From: an uncultured Sphingomonas sp.
GTDB taxonomy: Bacteria; Pseudomonadota; Alphaproteobacteria; Sphingomonadales; Sphingomonadaceae
Length of the DNA: 64,000 nt
Assembly (NCBI RefSeq): GCF_913062585.1
Contig: NZ_CAJXWX010000002.1
Location: 272,849-336,848, forward strand
Direction: 5' to 3'
Shown piece by piece: positions 25,314-33,905 of the stretch (the first letter of the stretch is position 1; each line of letters opens with the position of its first letter). The notes under the pieces are model-generated. The model was not told the DNA's origin and ran no database searches. It worked only from the letters and a program-made list of their open reading frames with translations. The position numbers were made by a program, and so were the translations under genes.

Positions 25314-26465
25314 TCAGAGCAGATCGCGCGAATAGACGTTATAGGTCTTGTTGACGTCGCTCTTGATGGTCTCGGCGATCGAGCGCATCCCCTGATTGTC
25401 GTCGAGGATCCAGCCGATCTCGCCGCGCGAGGCGCCGTATTTGGTCACGGACGCCCGGCGGATATATTCGATCATCATGAAGGCCAGCTGGCTGGCCATG
25501 CGCGACGCCTGAAGCTCCTTGACCACGCCCATCAGCGGCACGCGCATCGTCCGCACCTTCGGCGCACGCAGCCACAGCAGCAGCTTGGCCCAACCGAAGG
25601 GGAGCAGGCTGCCCTTCAGCGGCTTGATCGCCTCGTTGAGGTCGGGGAGCGTAATCATGAAGGCGACCGGTTTGCCGTCCAGCTCGGCGATGCGGATCAG
25701 GTCGTTGAACACGATCGGCTTCAGCTTGACGCCGACATCCTTGATCTCGGGCGGGGTGAGGGGGATGAAGCCCCAGTTGTCGGACCACGCATCGTTAAGG
25801 ATGCTCAGGATGATCGCGGCCTCTTCCTCGAACTTCGCCTTGTTCACCTCGCGCACGCGGATGCGCTCGTTCTTCTCGCCCGACTTGATGATGCGCTGGA
25901 CGATCGGCGGAAATTCCTGCGTGATGTCCAGCTCGTAAGTGAAGAGCTGCTTGATGACGCTATAGCCCGCGCCTTCGATCCAGCCCTGATATTCGGGGCG
26001 CGCATGGCCCATCATGATCGTCGGGTCCTGGTCGAAACCCTGGACCAGCAGGCCGGGCTCTTCCCACACCGATTGCGACACCGGGCCGATCGCGCGGGTC
26101 ATGCCCTGATCGCGCAGCCAGCCCTCGGCGGCGGCGAGCAGCGCCTTGAACACGTCCTGATCCACCGCATCCATCAGGCCCCAGAATCCGACGCCAGGCC
26201 CGAACCCCTTGGACGGATCCATCTCCAGCGCCAGCGTGTCCAGATGCGCCGAGATGCGCCCGACGACCTTGCCATTGTCCTCGGCCAGGAACAGCTGCGC
26301 CTTGGCGTGGCTGTACCAGCCATTCTTCTCCGGCGTGATCAGGCCCAGTGCCTCGCCCTTCAGCGGCGGAACCCAGTGCGGATCGTTCGCGTAGAGGGTG
26401 AAGGGGAAGTCGACAAAGGCCTTACGGTCCGATTTCGACGCAATGGGGCGGATGGAAACGGTCAT
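25314..26465 (-). CDS. Bacterial ceramide synthase candidate (GNAT-fold N-acyltransferase)
   Basis: A 383-residue cytosolic acyltransferase-like protein opening MTVSIRPIASKSDRKAFVDFPFTLYANDPHWVPP, with GFGPGVGFWGLMDA, ARPEYQGWIEGAGYSVIKQL, LNDAWSDNWGFIPLTPPE and GEIGWILDDNQGMRSIAE. From memory this is the family of Caulobacter CCNA_01212 (bCerS), which N-acylates the sphingoid intermediate to form ceramide; members are often annotated only as N-acetyltransferase. The serine palmitoyltransferase, dedicated ACP and CerR of the same pathway lie at 32.3-34.8 kb, about 6 kb away, which supports the call. No strong Shine-Dalgarno. Divergent from the desaturase gene. Confidence 0.75.
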   Translation of the reverse strand: MTVSIRPIASKSDRKAFVDFPFTLYANDPHWVPPLKGEALGLITPEKNGWYSHAKAQLFLAEDNGKVVGRISAHLDTLALEMDPSKGFGPGVGFWGLMDAVDQDVFKALLAAAEGWLRDQGMTRAIGPVSQSVWEEPGLLVQGFDQDPTIMMGHARPEYQGWIEGAGYSVIKQLFTYELDITQEFPPIVQRIIKSGEKNERIRVREVNKAKFEEEAAIILSILNDAWSDNWGFIPLTPPEIKDVGVKLKPIVFNDLIRIAELDGKPVAFMITLPDLNEAIKPLKGSLLPFGWAKLLLWLRAPKVRTMRVPLMGVVKELQASRMASQLAFMMIEYIRRASVTKYGASRGEIGWILDDNQGMRSIAETIKSDVNKTYNVYSRDLL

Positions 26466-26597
26466 AAATGCGGTCCGGGCAATGATTTCGTCATCGTATC
26501 TAACCGTCTGCGTCGATCATAGCGAGTGAGGATTCCGTCATGGCGGGCCGTGGGAATGCCACCGTGTCGCCACTATGTGGTGACAAAGGATAGAGTT

Positions 26598-27692
26598 ATG
26601 GAAACGACGCTTTCTTTCGAACGGAGTGGGAAGGCCGCCGCGGCGGCTCCCGTCGTGCGTGTCCCGATCGCGGACGACAAGGCGATGCTGCGCGCCGCCG
26701 CCGAGCTGACCCGCGACCTGATCGCGCCGCGCCCGGGCCTCTATTGGGGCGACATGCTGGGCAGCGCGCTGGTCGGTTACGCGGCGCTGGCCGTGGCGGT
26801 GACGGCATCGTCGACCGGCGTGATCGTCGTCGCATCCGTGGTGGCGGTGTTGGCGCTGTACCGCGCCCTGCTGTTCATCCACGAAGTCAGCCATATGAAG
26901 CATTCGGCGCTGCCGCGTTTCCGCGAAGGCTGGAATGCGCTGGTCGGCGTGCCGCTGCTGACGCCCGCCTTCATGTATGAGGGGGTGCACAACCTGCACC
27001 ATGCCAAGACTCGGTACGGCACGGCGGACGATCCCGAATATCTGCCGCTGGCGCTGATGAAGCCCTGGACGCTGCCGGTCTTCATCCTCGTGTCGGCGCT
27101 GGCGCCGCTGGGGTTGCTGATCCGCTTTGCGATCCTGTCGCCGCTCTCCTGGGTGGTGCCGGGGCTGCGCAAGATGGTCGTCGAGCGTTACTCGGCGCTG
27201 GCGATCAACCCGCAATTCCGCCGCCGCATGCCCGAGGGCGAGGCGCTGGTCCGCTTCAACCGCACCGATACGGCCGCCTCGATCTGGGCCATCGCGCTGG
27301 TGGCGATGGTCGTGACGGGCGTGATCCCGCTGCGTGGCTTTGCGATCGGGTTCGCGATCGGCTCGGCGGTGGCGGTCCTCAACCAGGTGCGCACGCTGGT
27401 TGCGCATCTTTGGGAGAATGAGGGCGAACAGATGACGGTGACCGCCCAGTATCTGGACTCCGTCAACGTGCCTCCGCCCGCACTGCTGCCGGGGCTCTGG
27501 GCGCCGGTGGGCCTGCGCTATCACGCGCTGCACCACTTGCTGCCGTCACTGCCCTATCATGCGCTGGGCGAGGCGCATCGCCGGATCAGCGCGGCGCTGA
27601 CCCCGGACTCGCCGTATCACAAGGCAAGCTACAAGGGCCTGCCGGGGCTGGTGGCGAAGATTGGCCTGAGTACCCTTCGTCGGGGGAAGTGA
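26598..27692 (+). CDS. Membrane fatty-acid desaturase / hydroxylase
   Basis: Di-iron membrane oxygenase of 364 residues with the three histidine boxes HEVSHMKH, HNLHH and HALHH, and at least four membrane segments between them. AAAGGA lies 8 bases before ATG 26598 (METTLSFERSG); an upstream in-frame start at 26526 has no such support. It is divergent from the ceramide synthase candidate across 132 bases. Its spacing of boxes suits either a desaturase or a hydroxylase. Sphingomonad glycosphingolipids carry 2-hydroxymyristate and modified long-chain bases, so ceramide modification is an attractive but unproven role. Confidence 0.82.
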   Translation: METTLSFERSGKAAAAAPVVRVPIADDKAMLRAAAELTRDLIAPRPGLYWGDMLGSALVGYAALAVAVTASSTGVIVVASVVAVLALYRALLFIHEVSHMKHSALPRFREGWNALVGVPLLTPAFMYEGVHNLHHAKTRYGTADDPEYLPLALMKPWTLPVFILVSALAPLGLLIRFAILSPLSWVVPGLRKMVVERYSALAINPQFRRRMPEGEALVRFNRTDTAASIWAIALVAMVVTGVIPLRGFAIGFAIGSAVAVLNQVRTLVAHLWENEGEQMTVTAQYLDSVNVPPPALLPGLWAPVGLRYHALHHLLPSLPYHALGEAHRRISAALTPDSPYHKASYKGLPGLVAKIGLSTLRRGK

Positions 27693-27723
27693 TCCCTCGG
27701 CTGGGCAGGGACGAAGCGTCCCC

Positions 27724-27820
27724 ACCTTCGCTCAGCCTGAGCGAAGGCGAAGGCCAAGGGAAATGCGCGGCCCAGCCGCCATGTTCGCCCGTGCACTTCG
27801 ACTTCGCTCAATGCAAACGG
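27724..27820. repeat. Degenerate palindromic repeat, family B
   Basis: Fragments of the CTTCGACTTCGCTCAG...TGAACGG unit: CCTTCGCTCAGCCTGAGCGAAGG near 27724-27747 and ACTTCGACTTCGCTCA near 27795-27810. It lies between the convergent desaturase and lptG stops. Intact copies are at 30229-30313 and 59177-59255. Confidence 0.65.
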
Positions 27821-27846
27821 GGGGTGGGGGGTGCCTAACCGCCCCC

Positions 27847-28944
27847 TTATTCCTCCGTACGGAATAGCACCGCCTCGCCGATCAGGAAGAACAGCAGGAT
27901 CGGCGCCCAGGCCGCCAGGAATGGCGGGTAGGCGCCCAGGTCGCCCATCGCCATCGAGAAATTGTCCGCCACGAAATAGGCGAAGCCCAGCGCCATGCCG
28001 ATCACGGCGCGGACGAACAGCTTGCCTGATCGGGCGATGCCGAAGGCGGCGACCGCGCCCAGCAGCGGCATCAGCATCGCCGACATCGGCGCGGACAGCT
28101 TGTGCCAGAGCGAGCCCTCCAGCGACTTGGTCGGGCGCCCCGCCTCGCGCAGGTCGGTGATCGCGCTGGACAGCGCGTCGAAGGACAGGGAGTCGGCGTT
28201 GACGCTGGCCAGGGTCAGTTGCTCGGGCGTCACGCCGCGGCCGATGATCAGCGAGGGATATTGGGTCAGCTTGCCCGATGCGACCTCGAACCGCGTGGCC
28301 GGGCCGATCCGCCAGCCATCGCCGGCGCGGACGCCGCGCGGGGCCCGCACGATCGCTTCCAGGCTGCCGCCCGCGCGGTCATACAGTGTCACGCCGCCCA
28401 ACTGCGTCTTGGCACCGCGCCCCTGGATCAGGTCGACCGAGATCAGGTCGTCGCCGTCGCGCACCCACACATTGGCGCGGTCGCCGCTGTCGATGGGCAG
28501 GGGGCCATATTGCACCTTCTGCCAGGCCGACAGCGTGGCGCTGGCGCGCGGCACGATCCGGTCGTTGAAGGCGAAACTGAACGCCGCCACGCCTGCGCTG
28601 GCGATCAGCAGCGGGGCCAGCACCTGATGCGCCGACATGCCCGCCGCCTTCAGCGCGATGACCTCCGAATTCTGGTTCATCGTGAAGAAGGTGAGGATCG
28701 TGCCGAGCAGCACCGAGAAGGGCAGCAGGAACGAGATGATCTGCGGCGCGCGCAGCGAGACGTACCGCCACACCTGCGCCTGTCCGTTGCCCGGCGCGGC
28801 CAGCACCGCGCCTGACTCGCTCAGCACATCCAGCGTCTGGAGCACCAGCGCCACCGCGAACAGGATGGCGAAGGTGCGGACCAGGAACATCTTCGCCATG
28901 TAGATGGCGATCGTCCTGGACGGGAAAATGTTGGACAGGCTCAT
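27847..28944 (-). CDS. lptG: LptG-like permease of the Lpt lipid exporter
   Basis: YjgP/YjgQ-family inner-membrane protein, 365 residues, that with LptF and the LptB ATPase extracts a glycolipid from the inner membrane and passes it to a periplasmic bridge. Three membrane segments near the N-terminus (about 15-35, 60-85, 100-120), a periplasmic beta-jellyroll (about 130-270) and three C-terminal segments. MSLSNIFPSRTIAIYMAKMFL starts at ATG 28944, overlapping the lptF stop. Sphingomonads lack LPS and carry glycosphingolipid instead, so the cargo here is probably not LPS. Other Lpt genes are outside the window. Confidence 0.88.
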   Translation of the reverse strand: MSLSNIFPSRTIAIYMAKMFLVRTFAILFAVALVLQTLDVLSESGAVLAAPGNGQAQVWRYVSLRAPQIISFLLPFSVLLGTILTFFTMNQNSEVIALKAAGMSAHQVLAPLLIASAGVAAFSFAFNDRIVPRASATLSAWQKVQYGPLPIDSGDRANVWVRDGDDLISVDLIQGRGAKTQLGGVTLYDRAGGSLEAIVRAPRGVRAGDGWRIGPATRFEVASGKLTQYPSLIIGRGVTPEQLTLASVNADSLSFDALSSAITDLREAGRPTKSLEGSLWHKLSAPMSAMLMPLLGAVAAFGIARSGKLFVRAVIGMALGFAYFVADNFSMAMGDLGAYPPFLAAWAPILLFFLIGEAVLFRTEE

Positions 28945-30140
28945 GCCGTAAAGGCCTTTTTGCGGCGGCGGCCGGGCAGCCAGCGGCCGATCGCCTTGGC
29001 GACCTTGGCCACGCCGCGCTCCAGTGCGCCGATAGGCTGGCCGCCGGGCACATAGGCGGTGACGTAATACATCCAGAAGACCAGTCCCGCGAAGATCGTG
29101 AACGGGCCCCATAGCGCCAGGATCGGGTTCACCCGCCCCAGCGCGCCGATATCGGCGGCATATTGGTTCACCTTGAAATAGGTGACGAGCATCACGATCG
29201 ACAGGAACACGCCCAGCGCCGAGGTCGATCGCTTCGGGGGGATGCCCAGCGACACCGCGAGCAGCGGCAACAGGAACATCGTCACCACCTCGACCACCCG
29301 GAAATGGAATTCGGACCGGCTGCCCGCCCTGGCCTGCGGACTCGGTGCGTCCTGGCCCAGCTTGGCGAGTTCGGGCAGGGTGAATTCCAGGTCGCGACCG
29401 CCGCGCTGGCGGAAATTGTCGAACTTGGGCAGGTCGATCGGCAGGTCGTGGCTGGAGAAGGTCAGCACGCGCGGTGCCTTGAATTCCGGCCGGTTGTGGA
29501 TCAGCGTGCCGTTGGTCAGGCGGAAGATGATGACGTTGGGATCATCGGTCGCCAGGAAGCGCCCACGCTCCGCCGTCACGCCGATCCAGTCGCCCTTGGA
29601 TGTCTGGGCATGGACGAAGATGCCCGACAGGTCGCGACCGCCGTCCCGGCTCTCCTCGATGCGCAGGGTCATGCGGTCGCCCAGATGGGTGAACTCGCCC
29701 ACCTTGATCGACGCACCCAGCGCCCCGGTGCGCAATTCGTAGCGCAGGCCCTCATAATAATAGCGCGCGACGGGCTGGATATAGCCGACGATCGCCAGAT
29801 TCAGCGCCGCCAGCACGATCGCGTACATGTACGGCACGCGCAGCAGCCGGGTATAGCTCATGCCCACGCCGCGCATCACGTCCAGCTCGGACGAGGTCGC
29901 CAGGCGCCGGAACGCGAGCAGGATGCCCAGCATCAGCCCGATCGGAATGCCCAGCCCCAGATATTCGGGCAGCAGATTGGCGAGCATCCGCCACACCACG
30001 CTGATCGGTCCGCCCTCCGTCGCGACGAACTCGAACAGGCGGCGGATGCGGTCGAGCACCAGCAGCATCGCCGAGATGATCAGCGTCGCGAACAGCGGCA
30101 ACGCGATCAGCCGGGCCATGTAGCGGTCGATGGACTTCAT
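28941..30140 (-). CDS. lptF: LptF-like permease of the Lpt lipid exporter
   Basis: A 399-residue YjgP/YjgQ-family permease, partner of LptG. It begins MKSIDRYMARLIALPLFATL, followed by membrane segments, the conserved MLGILLAFRRLATSSELDVMRGVGMS, a periplasmic beta domain (about 125-280) and C-terminal membrane segments ending in a basic tail. It overlaps lptG by 4 bases; the pair is a typical operon. It lies between the ceramide synthase/desaturase pair and the serine palmitoyltransferase block, in contrast to the usual location next to a leucyl aminopeptidase gene. Confidence 0.88.
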   Translation of the reverse strand: MKSIDRYMARLIALPLFATLIISAMLLVLDRIRRLFEFVATEGGPISVVWRMLANLLPEYLGLGIPIGLMLGILLAFRRLATSSELDVMRGVGMSYTRLLRVPYMYAIVLAALNLAIVGYIQPVARYYYEGLRYELRTGALGASIKVGEFTHLGDRMTLRIEESRDGGRDLSGIFVHAQTSKGDWIGVTAERGRFLATDDPNVIIFRLTNGTLIHNRPEFKAPRVLTFSSHDLPIDLPKFDNFRQRGGRDLEFTLPELAKLGQDAPSPQARAGSRSEFHFRVVEVVTMFLLPLLAVSLGIPPKRSTSALGVFLSIVMLVTYFKVNQYAADIGALGRVNPILALWGPFTIFAGLVFWMYYVTAYVPGGQPIGALERGVAKVAKAIGRWLPGRRRKKAFTA

Positions 30141-30228
30141 GCGGGGAACATCACTCGCGCGATAAAACGGCCATGGCTATACGGGGGCGGAAAGGGTCCG
30201 TCACCCCTTGTTTGTGGGGGATTCCCTT

Positions 30229-30313
30229 GGCCTTCGACTTCGCTCAGGCTGAACGGAGTTGGTGATCGTGGCTAGATACAAAAAGCCGTTCAGCCTGAGC
30301 GAAGTCGAAGGCC
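30229..30313. repeat. Perfect 28-bp inverted repeat, family B type copy
   Basis: Arms at 30229-30256 and 30286-30313 are exact reverse complements over 28 bases; each contains CTTCGACTTCGCTCAGGC or its complement. The 29-base spacer is AT-richer. It lies between lptF and the sensor kinase gene. The same unit, variably decayed, is at 27.7, 52.2 and 59.2 kb. It could form a long hairpin in transcripts from either strand. Confidence 0.9.
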
Positions 30314-30325
30314 ACGCGCAAAGCT

Positions 30326-32257
30326 TCACGCCGCCGCGCAAACCGGCCCATCCGCCCGCTTCAGCGCCGCCGCGACCCCGCGTTCCAGCCCGGCGAGCGT
30401 GAAGGGCTTGCGCAGCACCTCATGCCCCTCGAACCCTGCCGCCTGCGCCTCGCCCGCAAAGCCGGTGACGAACAGCACCGCGACATCGGGATGGCGCGGG
30501 CGCAGCGCGGCGATCAGTTCGGGGCCGGTGATATGCGGCATCAGCACGTCCGACACGATCAGGCGGATGCCCGGATGCCGGGCCAGCAACCCTTCGGCCT
30601 CGCGCGGGTCGCCGCACGCGATCGGGTCATGGCCCAGCTCGCGCAAGGCCTCCATCGTAGCCGCCAGCACGCGGGGATCGTCCTCGACCAGCAGGATGCG
30701 CAGGGTGCCGGGCTCGTCGCTCTGGTCGGGGGCGGGCGTGTCCGCTTCGACCGGGGCGACGACCGGCTTGGCGATATGGCGCGGGAAAAAGAGATGAACG
30801 GTCGTGCCCTCGCCCGGTGCGGTGCGGATCGTCACGTCGCCGCCCATCTGGCCGACCAGCCCGAAAATCTGGCTAAGGCCCAGGCCCGTGCCCTTGCCCG
30901 CAGGCTTGGTGGTGAAGAAGGGCTCGAACACCCGCTCGACCACCTCGGGGGTCATGCCGCTGCCCGTGTCGGTGACCGACAGCAGGACATAATCCCCAGC
31001 CGCCGCGCGGGGCAGGGCGTCCGCACCGACGCGCGCCTCGGCGGTGCGAATGGTCAGCTCGCCGCGCCCTTCCATCGCGTCGCGCGCGTTGACCGCCAGG
31101 TTCAGTATGGCGTTCTCCATCTGAGTCCGGTCGCCGAATAGCTGCCAGTCGGTGGTCGCATCCTCCACCGTCACCTTCACCCCGTCGCCCAGCGTCCGGT
31201 CGAGCAGGTCGCGCATATCGGCGACCAGCTTGCGCGGGGTCAGGCATTCGGGGGTCAGCGCCTCTTCGCGGCTGAACATCAGCAACCGGCGGGTCAGCGC
31301 GGCGGCGCGGTGTGCGCCCTCGGTCGCGCTGTCGAGATGGCGGCGGACATCCGCCTCGGCCTCTGCGCGTTTCGCGAGTTCCAGCCCGCCCAGCACCACC
31401 GCCAGCATATTGTTGAAATCATGCGCGATCCCGCCGGTCAGCTGGCCCAGCGCGTCCATCTTCTGCGCCTGGCGCAGCTTGGCTTCCTGAACCTTCAGCT
31501 CCTGGGTCGCGGCCTCCACTGCGCTGGCCAGTTCCTCGGCACGGGCGCGTTCGGCTCGCGCCTCTGCATGGGCCTCCGCCCGTTCGCCGACCGCGCGAAG
31601 GATCAGCCAGCCCAGCACCACGCCACCGATCGCCAGCGCGATGACGAACAGCGCCAGGCCGCCCGCGATACGGTTGGAATGGACGACCGTGTCATGGGCG
31701 ACCGCGCTGCGCTGTTCGAGCAGCACCCGCTCGCCGTCGATCAGCGCATCCAGGGTCCGCCCGATCTGCGTCAGCGCGCGGGCCTGCCCCGCCTGGTAAT
31801 AGAGCGCATAGGCCTGGCGATTGCGATGATAGGTGGTCGACAGCGCGATGGCCGACAATTCCTGGCCGCGCGTGCCATAGGCAGCGCGCAGCCGGTCGAT
31901 CAGCCGCTGTTGCGCCCGGTCCTCGACCAACAGGTCCAGCCGATCGAGCTGTGCCCCCGCCAGCGTCCATTCGTCGGCATAGATCTGGCCCAGCTTGCTG
32001 TCACCAGAGATGACGTAGCGGCCGAGCGACGCCTCCGACCGTGCGATCGTGCCGGCCAGCGTACGGGCCAGGATCATCACGTCATAGCTGCGCCGTTGCA
32101 GCTCCAACGCACGATCCCGTTCGCGATTGGCATGGCCCAGCGTCAGGATCAGCATGGCCAGCGTGATCGCACCGGCCAGCGCGACCGCGATCAGGGCAAA
32201 GGTCTGCCACCGGCTCGCTTGCTGCTGGTCGTCGTGCTGCTCGATCACGGTCGCCAC
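30326..32257 (-). CDS. CHASE3-type hybrid sensor histidine kinase with C-terminal receiver
   Basis: A 643-residue membrane kinase. TM1 at about residues 17-39, an all-helical periplasmic CHASE3-like sensor at about 45-190, TM2 at about 200-222, a coiled coil, HisKA with GGIAHDFNNMLAVV (His near 279), HATPase (NLAVNARDAME, DTGSGM, GKGTGLGLSQ), and a receiver (about 525-635) with ILLVEDD, Asp in VSDVLMP and Lys in LRKPF. It should be able to phosphorylate its own receiver. It begins 43 bases after the serine palmitoyltransferase stop on the same strand, so it may be co-transcribed with the sphingolipid genes. Its output partner is not visible. Confidence 0.87.
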   Translation of the reverse strand: MATVIEQHDDQQQASRWQTFALIAVALAGAITLAMLILTLGHANRERDRALELQRRSYDVMILARTLAGTIARSEASLGRYVISGDSKLGQIYADEWTLAGAQLDRLDLLVEDRAQQRLIDRLRAAYGTRGQELSAIALSTTYHRNRQAYALYYQAGQARALTQIGRTLDALIDGERVLLEQRSAVAHDTVVHSNRIAGGLALFVIALAIGGVVLGWLILRAVGERAEAHAEARAERARAEELASAVEAATQELKVQEAKLRQAQKMDALGQLTGGIAHDFNNMLAVVLGGLELAKRAEAEADVRRHLDSATEGAHRAAALTRRLLMFSREEALTPECLTPRKLVADMRDLLDRTLGDGVKVTVEDATTDWQLFGDRTQMENAILNLAVNARDAMEGRGELTIRTAEARVGADALPRAAAGDYVLLSVTDTGSGMTPEVVERVFEPFFTTKPAGKGTGLGLSQIFGLVGQMGGDVTIRTAPGEGTTVHLFFPRHIAKPVVAPVEADTPAPDQSDEPGTLRILLVEDDPRVLAATMEALRELGHDPIACGDPREAEGLLARHPGIRLIVSDVLMPHITGPELIAALRPRHPDVAVLFVTGFAGEAQAAGFEGHEVLRKPFTLAGLERGVAAALKRADGPVCAAA

Positions 32258-32300
32258 GCTTACGCCCCCGCCCCGGATTTTGCAAAGCGGGCGGGGTGGA

Positions 32301-33563
32301 TCAGCCGATGATGCCCACCGCCTGGCCTGCCGCGCGGAACATACCCAGGACCGTCTCGATCTGCTGCGGCGTATGCTCGGCGCAGATCGAGCAGCGCAGC
32401 AGGAAGGTGCCCGCCGGGGTCGCGGGCGGCCGCGCCATGTTCACATAGAGCCCGCCGTCGAGCAGCGCCTGCCACATGATGACCGCCTGTTCCTGGTCGT
32501 CCAGGATCACGGCGACGATCGCGCTGTCGCAATTCTCGGTGCCCAGGCGGAAACCCATCGCCTTCAGCCCGCCATGCAGCGCGCGGGCGTTCGACCACAG
32601 CCGCTCGCGCTTCTCATGCGCGGTCATCAGCTTGCGGATCGAGGTCGTCGCGGTCGCCACTACCGAGGGGGGCAGCGAGGCGGTGAAGATGTACGGGCGG
32701 CAGGCCAAGCGCACCGCCTCGAACTTCGGATGGTTGGATACGACGAAGCCGCCGACCGTGCCGACCGACTTGGAGAAGGTACCGACGACGAAATCGACCT
32801 GGCCTTCCAGCCCCTGCGCTTCGTACACGCCGCGCCCGTTGGGGCCGAAAAAACCCATCGAATGCGCTTCGTCGACCAGCACCATCGCGCCATGCTTCTT
32901 GGCGACCGCGACCATCTCCTTCAGCGGGGCGATGTCGCCCAGCATCGAATAGACGCCCTCGAGGACGACCAGCTTGGCGGGTTCCTTGGGCAGGCGGCCG
33001 AGCCGCTTGTCGAGATCCTCGACCGAATTGTGGCGGAAGCGGACGATCTCGGCATTGCCCTGCTGGCAGCCGTCATAGATCGACGCATGGCTGTCGGCGT
33101 CGAGGATGACATATTCCCCCTTGCCCGCCAGCGTCGAGATGATGCCGAGATTCGCCATATAGCCGGTCGAAAAGACGATCGCGCCGGTCGTGCCGTAGAA
33201 ATCGCGCAGCGCCTGTTCGACTTCCATATGGTCGTGGAAGGTGCCGTTGAGCATCCGGCTGCCGTTCGTGCCCGATCCGAACTGTTCGAGCGCCGTCTTG
33301 CCCGCCGCGATCACGTCCGCGTCGAAGGTCATGCCCATATAATTATAGGTGCCGAGCAGGATCGTGTCCTTGCCGCGGATCACCGCTTCCGTGGGCGACT
33401 TCACCTGTTCCATCACGATCGCGAAGGGATCGGTGACGCCGGAGTCGAGCAGCTTCTGCCGCTCGGCGATCAGGCCGTCGAACTTGGAGAGCAGATCGCG
33501 TTCGGGCGCGATGTCCTGAACATCGGCGGGCAGGGCGTGGGGCTGGGCGGCGGCTTCGGTCAT
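32301..33563 (-). CDS. spt: Serine palmitoyltransferase
   Basis: Soluble PLP enzyme of the alpha-oxoamine synthase family that joins L-serine and palmitoyl thioester to 3-ketodihydrosphingosine, the first committed sphingolipid step. 420 residues, exactly the length of the characterised Sphingomonas paucimobilis enzyme, and from memory nearly identical. Visible are DADSHASIYDG (His159), VDEAHSMGFFG (Asp231, His234), the PLP lysine in GTFSKSVGTVGG (Lys265) and the C-terminal MARPPATPAGTFLLRC with Arg378. I choose ATG 33563 (MTEAAAQPHAL); the longer frame runs into the acp gene. It lies 29 bases after acp and is followed by the sensor kinase gene. Confidence 0.97.
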   Translation of the reverse strand: MTEAAAQPHALPADVQDIAPERDLLSKFDGLIAERQKLLDSGVTDPFAIVMEQVKSPTEAVIRGKDTILLGTYNYMGMTFDADVIAAGKTALEQFGSGTNGSRMLNGTFHDHMEVEQALRDFYGTTGAIVFSTGYMANLGIISTLAGKGEYVILDADSHASIYDGCQQGNAEIVRFRHNSVEDLDKRLGRLPKEPAKLVVLEGVYSMLGDIAPLKEMVAVAKKHGAMVLVDEAHSMGFFGPNGRGVYEAQGLEGQVDFVVGTFSKSVGTVGGFVVSNHPKFEAVRLACRPYIFTASLPPSVVATATTSIRKLMTAHEKRERLWSNARALHGGLKAMGFRLGTENCDSAIVAVILDDQEQAVIMWQALLDGGLYVNMARPPATPAGTFLLRCSICAEHTPQQIETVLGMFRAAGQAVGIIG

Positions 33564-33592
33564 GGGAGTGTCCGTCTCGGGCGCTAGGAAGG

Positions 33593-33838
33593 TCAGGCTT
33601 GCTTCAGCTTTTCGACCGCGTCGACCAGCTGGCCGACATTCTCGATCTCGGCCTGCATGTTCATCGTGATGATGATGTCGAATTCGTCCTCGATCGCGGC
33701 GACGAAATCCATCACGGTCAGGCTGTCCCACTCCAGGTCGCCCTGGAAGGTCGTCGCCTCGGTCAGTGCCACACCCTTTTTGTTGAAGGGCGCGATCTGG
33801 GCCGCGACGGTGTCGAAAATGGCTTGGCGGTCGCTCAT
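33593..33838 (-). CDS. Dedicated acyl carrier protein of the sphingolipid cluster
   Basis: An 81-residue ACP whose phosphopantetheine site is Ser39 in LEWDSLTVMDF. Divergent from housekeeping AcpP and encoded directly upstream of spt, as with the specialised ACP (AcpR) of Caulobacter that supplies the acyl chain for serine palmitoyltransferase. ATG 33838 has AAGGAT at good spacing; the frame extends to 33871 without support. The dedicated acyl-ACP synthetase known from Caulobacter is not in the window. Confidence 0.9.
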   Translation of the reverse strand: MSDRQAIFDTVAAQIAPFNKKGVALTEATTFQGDLEWDSLTVMDFVAAIEDEFDIIITMNMQAEIENVGQLVDAVEKLKQA

Positions 33839-33905
33839 GATGATCCTTTCGAGGGGGCCAGTGGCACCCAAATGCGGCGGCTTTTCGACCGCGTGATGGC
33901 GTTCG

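Noticed and set aside
30229..30313. Possible insertion-sequence remnant with terminal inverted repeats
   Set aside because: Only 29 bases lie between the arms, no transposase remnant, and the same unit recurs as a short palindrome elsewhere. A REP-like element fits better.
33563..33731. N-terminal extension of serine palmitoyltransferase
   Set aside because: The 56 extra codons overlap acp in another frame. ATG 33563 gives the 420-residue length of the known enzyme.
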